Positions 5,587 through 7,055 of a DNA stretch of 7,055 nucleotides are shown piece after piece. The position numbers were made by a program, and so were the translations under genes. How positions within the stretch are numbered: the first letter of the stretch is position 1; every line of letters begins with the position of its first letter. The stretch comes from Methanosaeta sp. NSP1. Its GTDB lineage: Archaea; Halobacteriota; Methanosarcinia; Methanotrichales; Methanotrichaceae. Under the pieces are notes generated by a model, which had not been told where the DNA came from, did not search any database, and saw only the letters and a program-made list of their open reading frames with translations. Location: positions 1 through 7,055 of the forward strand of contig NOLC01000221.1 of assembly GCA_002256595.1 (NCBI GenBank). Direction: 5' to 3'.

Positions 5587-6081
5587 ATGAACAGGATGCC
5601 AATTCAGTTTGAGCATATCATGAGCTACCTCGGCTCAAGAAAGGAGAAAGGCAGAAAGAAGATTGGACTGCTCGTGGATGGACCCAATATGCTCAGGAAG
5701 GAGTTCCAGATGGATCTGGAAGAGATCCGGGATATGCTCAAGGATTACGGCGACATAAAGATGGGCAAGGTCTTCTTGAATCAGTATGCATCGGAGAAGC
5801 TGGTGGAGGCAGTGGAGAATCAGGGCTTTGAAGCTGTGATCTGCACCAGCGACGTGGATGTGAGGATGGCTGTGGAGGGTGTGGATATGATCTACAATCC
5901 GGTCATAGATACCCTGGCCCTGGTTACCCGGGATGCTGATTTAAAGCCGGTGCTGCTCAAGGCCATGGAGCACGGCAAGGAGACCATCATCTTCGGAGCT
6001 GAGCCGGGATTCTCTGTGGCTCTGCGCAACTCCGCCGATTATGTCATAGTGCTGCGTGACGGCCAGTATATAACCGAATGA
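5587..6081 (+). CDS. NYN/LabA-like (PIN-fold) domain protein, archaeal TIGR00288-type
   Basis: The 164-residue product is almost entirely one NYN domain. Acidic positions expected for a PIN-like nuclease centre are visible: Asp31 and Asn34 in LLVDGPNM, Asp89 and Asp91 in TSDVDVRMAVEGVD, and Asp108, Asp116 and Asp118 in DTLALVTRDADLKPVL. GKETIIFGAEPGFSVALRNSADYVI is the typical final strand-helix-strand section. Relatives are thought to be metal-dependent RNases, but many lack assays, so RNA cleavage is inferred. The first 22 residues, with a basic SRKEKGRKK run, may bind nucleic acid. The start at ATG 5587 is preceded by a modest AAAGGGT; ATG 5596 is an alternative. The gene follows tatD by 24 bases, and its stop overlaps the rhomboid start by four bases (ATGA), so the three genes are very likely co-transcribed. 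Confidence 0.85.
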   Translation: MNRMPIQFEHIMSYLGSRKEKGRKKIGLLVDGPNMLRKEFQMDLEEIRDMLKDYGDIKMGKVFLNQYASEKLVEAVENQGFEAVICTSDVDVRMAVEGVDMIYNPVIDTLALVTRDADLKPVLLKAMEHGKETIIFGAEPGFSVALRNSADYVIVLRDGQYITE

Positions 6082-6734
6082 GCCATTTAGATAATCTTTA
6101 TGGGAGAAGAAAAGTGAAACGGAATGAATGGGGCGAGCCGGAGAGGCAGGGCACCTGGAAAGCCAGGATTCCCTCAGGCCTTCCCATATCCGCCTCCGGA
6201 GCCATATTGCTGCTTTGCATAGCAGTATTCTTTTTCAGCGCAGTTATCCCCGGCCTCTCCGGCTTTTTAGCTCTCCGGCCGGAATACCTGATGCAGAGGC
6301 CCTGGACGCTGATAACCCATATGTTCGTTCATGCCAACTTTGACCATCTCTTCTGGAACATGATCGTCCTCTTCTTCTTCGGCATGGAGCTGGAGCGTCG
6401 GGTGGGAGAGCGAAAGTTTCTGCAAATCTACATCCTGTCAGGAATTGTGGCGGCCGTAGGCCAGATGATGGTGGCGGGAGGAAGCCTGGTAGGAGCCAGC
6501 GGGGCGCTCTACGGGGTGATGGGCTGCCTGGCCATAATCGCTCCAGAGATCTCGGTGCTGCTCTTCTTCGTAATACCGCTGTCCATACGAAGTGCAGTTG
6601 TGCTCTACGCCCTGATAGACTTCCTGAGCATGGGCTCGGCAGACAACATCGCCCATATGGCCCATATAGTGGGGCTGCTGGTGGGGCTGGCCTACGGCCA
6701 GGCTATGGCCGGATTCAGACCTCACGGGCGATGA
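6078..6734 (+). CDS. Rhomboid-family intramembrane serine protease
   Basis: The 218-residue product cleaves membrane-spanning substrates within or near the bilayer. The catalytic Ser141 lies in GASGALYG (139-146) and the catalytic His196 in MAHIVGLLVGLAYG. His90 and Asn94 in FDHLFWNM match the oxyanion-region residues of bacterial GlpG, and MELERRVG matches its conserved loop-1/TM2 region. About six membrane segments are seen (about 38-60, 80-104, 113-134, 140-156, 158-182, 191-213), the basic six-helix rhomboid core. Residues 1-36 form a basic hydrophilic cytoplasmic tail with no recognisable domain, and the C-terminus is short. The start overlaps the NYN stop as ATGA with no separate Shine-Dalgarno, which implies translational coupling. 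A T-rich terminator follows. The substrate is unknown. All active-site residues are present, so it should be active rather than a pseudoprotease. Confidence 0.92.
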   Translation: MSHLDNLYGRRKVKRNEWGEPERQGTWKARIPSGLPISASGAILLLCIAVFFFSAVIPGLSGFLALRPEYLMQRPWTLITHMFVHANFDHLFWNMIVLFFFGMELERRVGERKFLQIYILSGIVAAVGQMMVAGGSLVGASGALYGVMGCLAIIAPEISVLLFFVIPLSIRSAVVLYALIDFLSMGSADNIAHMAHIVGLLVGLAYGQAMAGFRPHGR

Positions 6735-6761
6735 GGGCAAAAGACAATTGCTTATTTTTTA
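6735..6761 (+). terminator. T-rich terminator after the rhomboid gene
   Basis: A weak stem, GCAA/TTGC (near 6737-6751), is followed directly by TTATTTTTTAT with six T at 6755-6760, beginning within 20 bases of the stop codon. Archaeal intrinsic termination needs mainly such a T run, so this probably ends the tatD-NYN-rhomboid operon. Confidence 0.5.
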
Positions 6762-6927
6762 TAGTAATACGCCGATGGCTGCCGCTTGGAACTTTTGTCT
6801 GATGATGGATTGAACTCTCGGCTGAGACGCTATGATGTCCTGTGCAATCTATTTTATGCATGCCTGCGGTCTTGATTAAGGATGTAGCGCACCTTCGCCT
6901 TTTTAAGAGGATTTCGAAAAACTCTTC

Positions 6928-6941
6928 AATTTGGCCAAATT
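6928..6941. repeat. 14-bp perfect palindrome upstream of a TATA box, possible operator
   Basis: AATTTGGCCAAATT reads the same on both strands. Its centre lies about 21 bases ahead of the centre of the TATA box at 6951-6960, a position where archaeal activators or repressors often bind. About 0.4 such palindromes are expected by chance in a window of this length, so only its placement suggests function. Confidence 0.35.
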
Positions 6942-6950
6942 TGCACATAG

Positions 6951-6960
6951 CATATTTAAA
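6951..6960 (+). promoter_or_regulatory. TATA box of the rightmost gene
   Basis: CATATTTAAA is a strong archaeal TATA box. Its expected transcription start, near 6980-6984, lies just ahead of GGAGGT (6987-6992), which makes promoter, ribosome binding site and TTG start mutually consistent. Confidence 0.5.
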
Positions 6961-6986
6961 GGGAATTTAAGACAGATTACCCCCTT

Positions 6987-6992
6987 GGAGGT
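6987..6992 (+). promoter_or_regulatory. Shine-Dalgarno for a TTG start
   Basis: GGAGGT is a full match to the 16S rRNA 3' end, three bases ahead of TTG 6996. It is the strongest ribosome binding site in the window and decides the start of the partial gene that follows. Confidence 0.55.
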
Positions 6993-6995
6993 TAT

Positions 6996-7055
6996 TTGAA
7001 ATCCTCTATAATTATACTGAGAACTCGTAATGACGACTTAAGCGGCTGGTTATAC
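6996..7055 (+). CDS. Start of an unidentified gene running off the right edge
   Basis: TTG at 6996 opens a frame that is uninterrupted for the remaining 20 codons. An in-frame stop (TAA 6957-6959) lies upstream, and no ATG or GTG lies in between. The encoded N-terminus begins with a Met-Lys-Ser-Ser start, a hydrophobic SIIIL strand and then RTRNDD. That shape loosely recalls the first beta strand of family 2 glycosyltransferases (hydrophobic strand, then a polar T-x-N-D/E turn), but 20 residues cannot support a family call. TATA box, palindrome and Shine-Dalgarno all point to this gene. Confidence 0.5.
   Translation, partial: MKSSIIILRTRNDDLSGWLY

Noticed and set aside
6715..6948. Minus-strand 77-codon frame overlapping the rhomboid 3' end
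   Set aside because: No Shine-Dalgarno, the nearest TATA-like site is only a few bases from its ATG, the composition is not protein-like, and it overlaps the rhomboid gene and its terminator.
1..7055. CRISPR array, tRNA, rRNA, or complete insertion sequence
   Set aside because: Reading both strands, I saw no regularly spaced direct repeats, no cloverleaf with a TTC loop and acceptor pairing, no rRNA-like blocks, and no transposase with flanking inverted repeats.

Overview
The window looks like chromosomal DNA from a methanogenic euryarchaeon. The evidence is an aldolase-type 2-amino-3,7-dideoxy-D-threo-hept-6-ulosonate synthase (the archaeal alternative entry to aromatic amino acids), a ribose-1,5-bisphosphate isomerase (archaeal AMP/type III RuBisCO pathway), an archaeal-type NYN/LabA-like protein, GGTGAT/GGAGG-type ribosome binding sites, and A/T-rich TATA boxes about 25 bases ahead of starts. 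Roughly balanced GC and heavy use of ATA, AGG and AGA codons would fit Methanothrix/Methanosaeta or a relative in Methanosarcinales, but that placement is inference. TAG ends three clear genes, so it appears to be an ordinary stop here.

Layout. (1) 1-595, minus: the N-terminal 198 residues of an exported SIMPL/DUF541 protein that runs off the left edge. (2) 787-1602, plus: a polytopic membrane protein with a charged N-terminal tail, divergent from (1). (3) 1695-2489, plus: ADH synthase (aroA'), ended by a hairpin built over its stop codon. (4) 2607-3377, plus: an exported tetratricopeptide-repeat protein, probably read from a leaderless or very short-leader mRNA. (5) 3378-3690: a 313-base convergent intergenic stretch rich in inverted repeats, with a terminator and a doubtful 34-codon minus-strand ORF. 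(6) 3691-4614, minus: ribose-1,5-bisphosphate isomerase. (7) 4801-5562, 5587-6081 and 6078-6734, plus: a probable three-gene operon encoding a TatD-type metal-dependent hydrolase, a NYN/PIN-like nuclease-fold protein and a rhomboid intramembrane serine protease. (8) 6735-6995: a terminator-like site, then a TATA box, a 14-bp perfect palindrome and a strong Shine-Dalgarno. (9) 6996 to the right edge: the first 20 codons of a TTG-started gene.

How the genes relate: the window is mostly housekeeping plus cell-surface functions, and no complete mobile element, CRISPR array, tRNA or rRNA is visible. The main anomaly is the tatD gene. Its metal-binding HxH motif is encoded upstream of the first canonical start codon (GTG at 4855), and no in-frame ATG, GTG or TTG lies between the preceding stop and that motif. 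Either a non-canonical start is used, or the gene has lost its start, or the sequence has an error. I see no clearly new multi-gene system. The hydrolase/NYN/rhomboid operon is the most interesting gene grouping.
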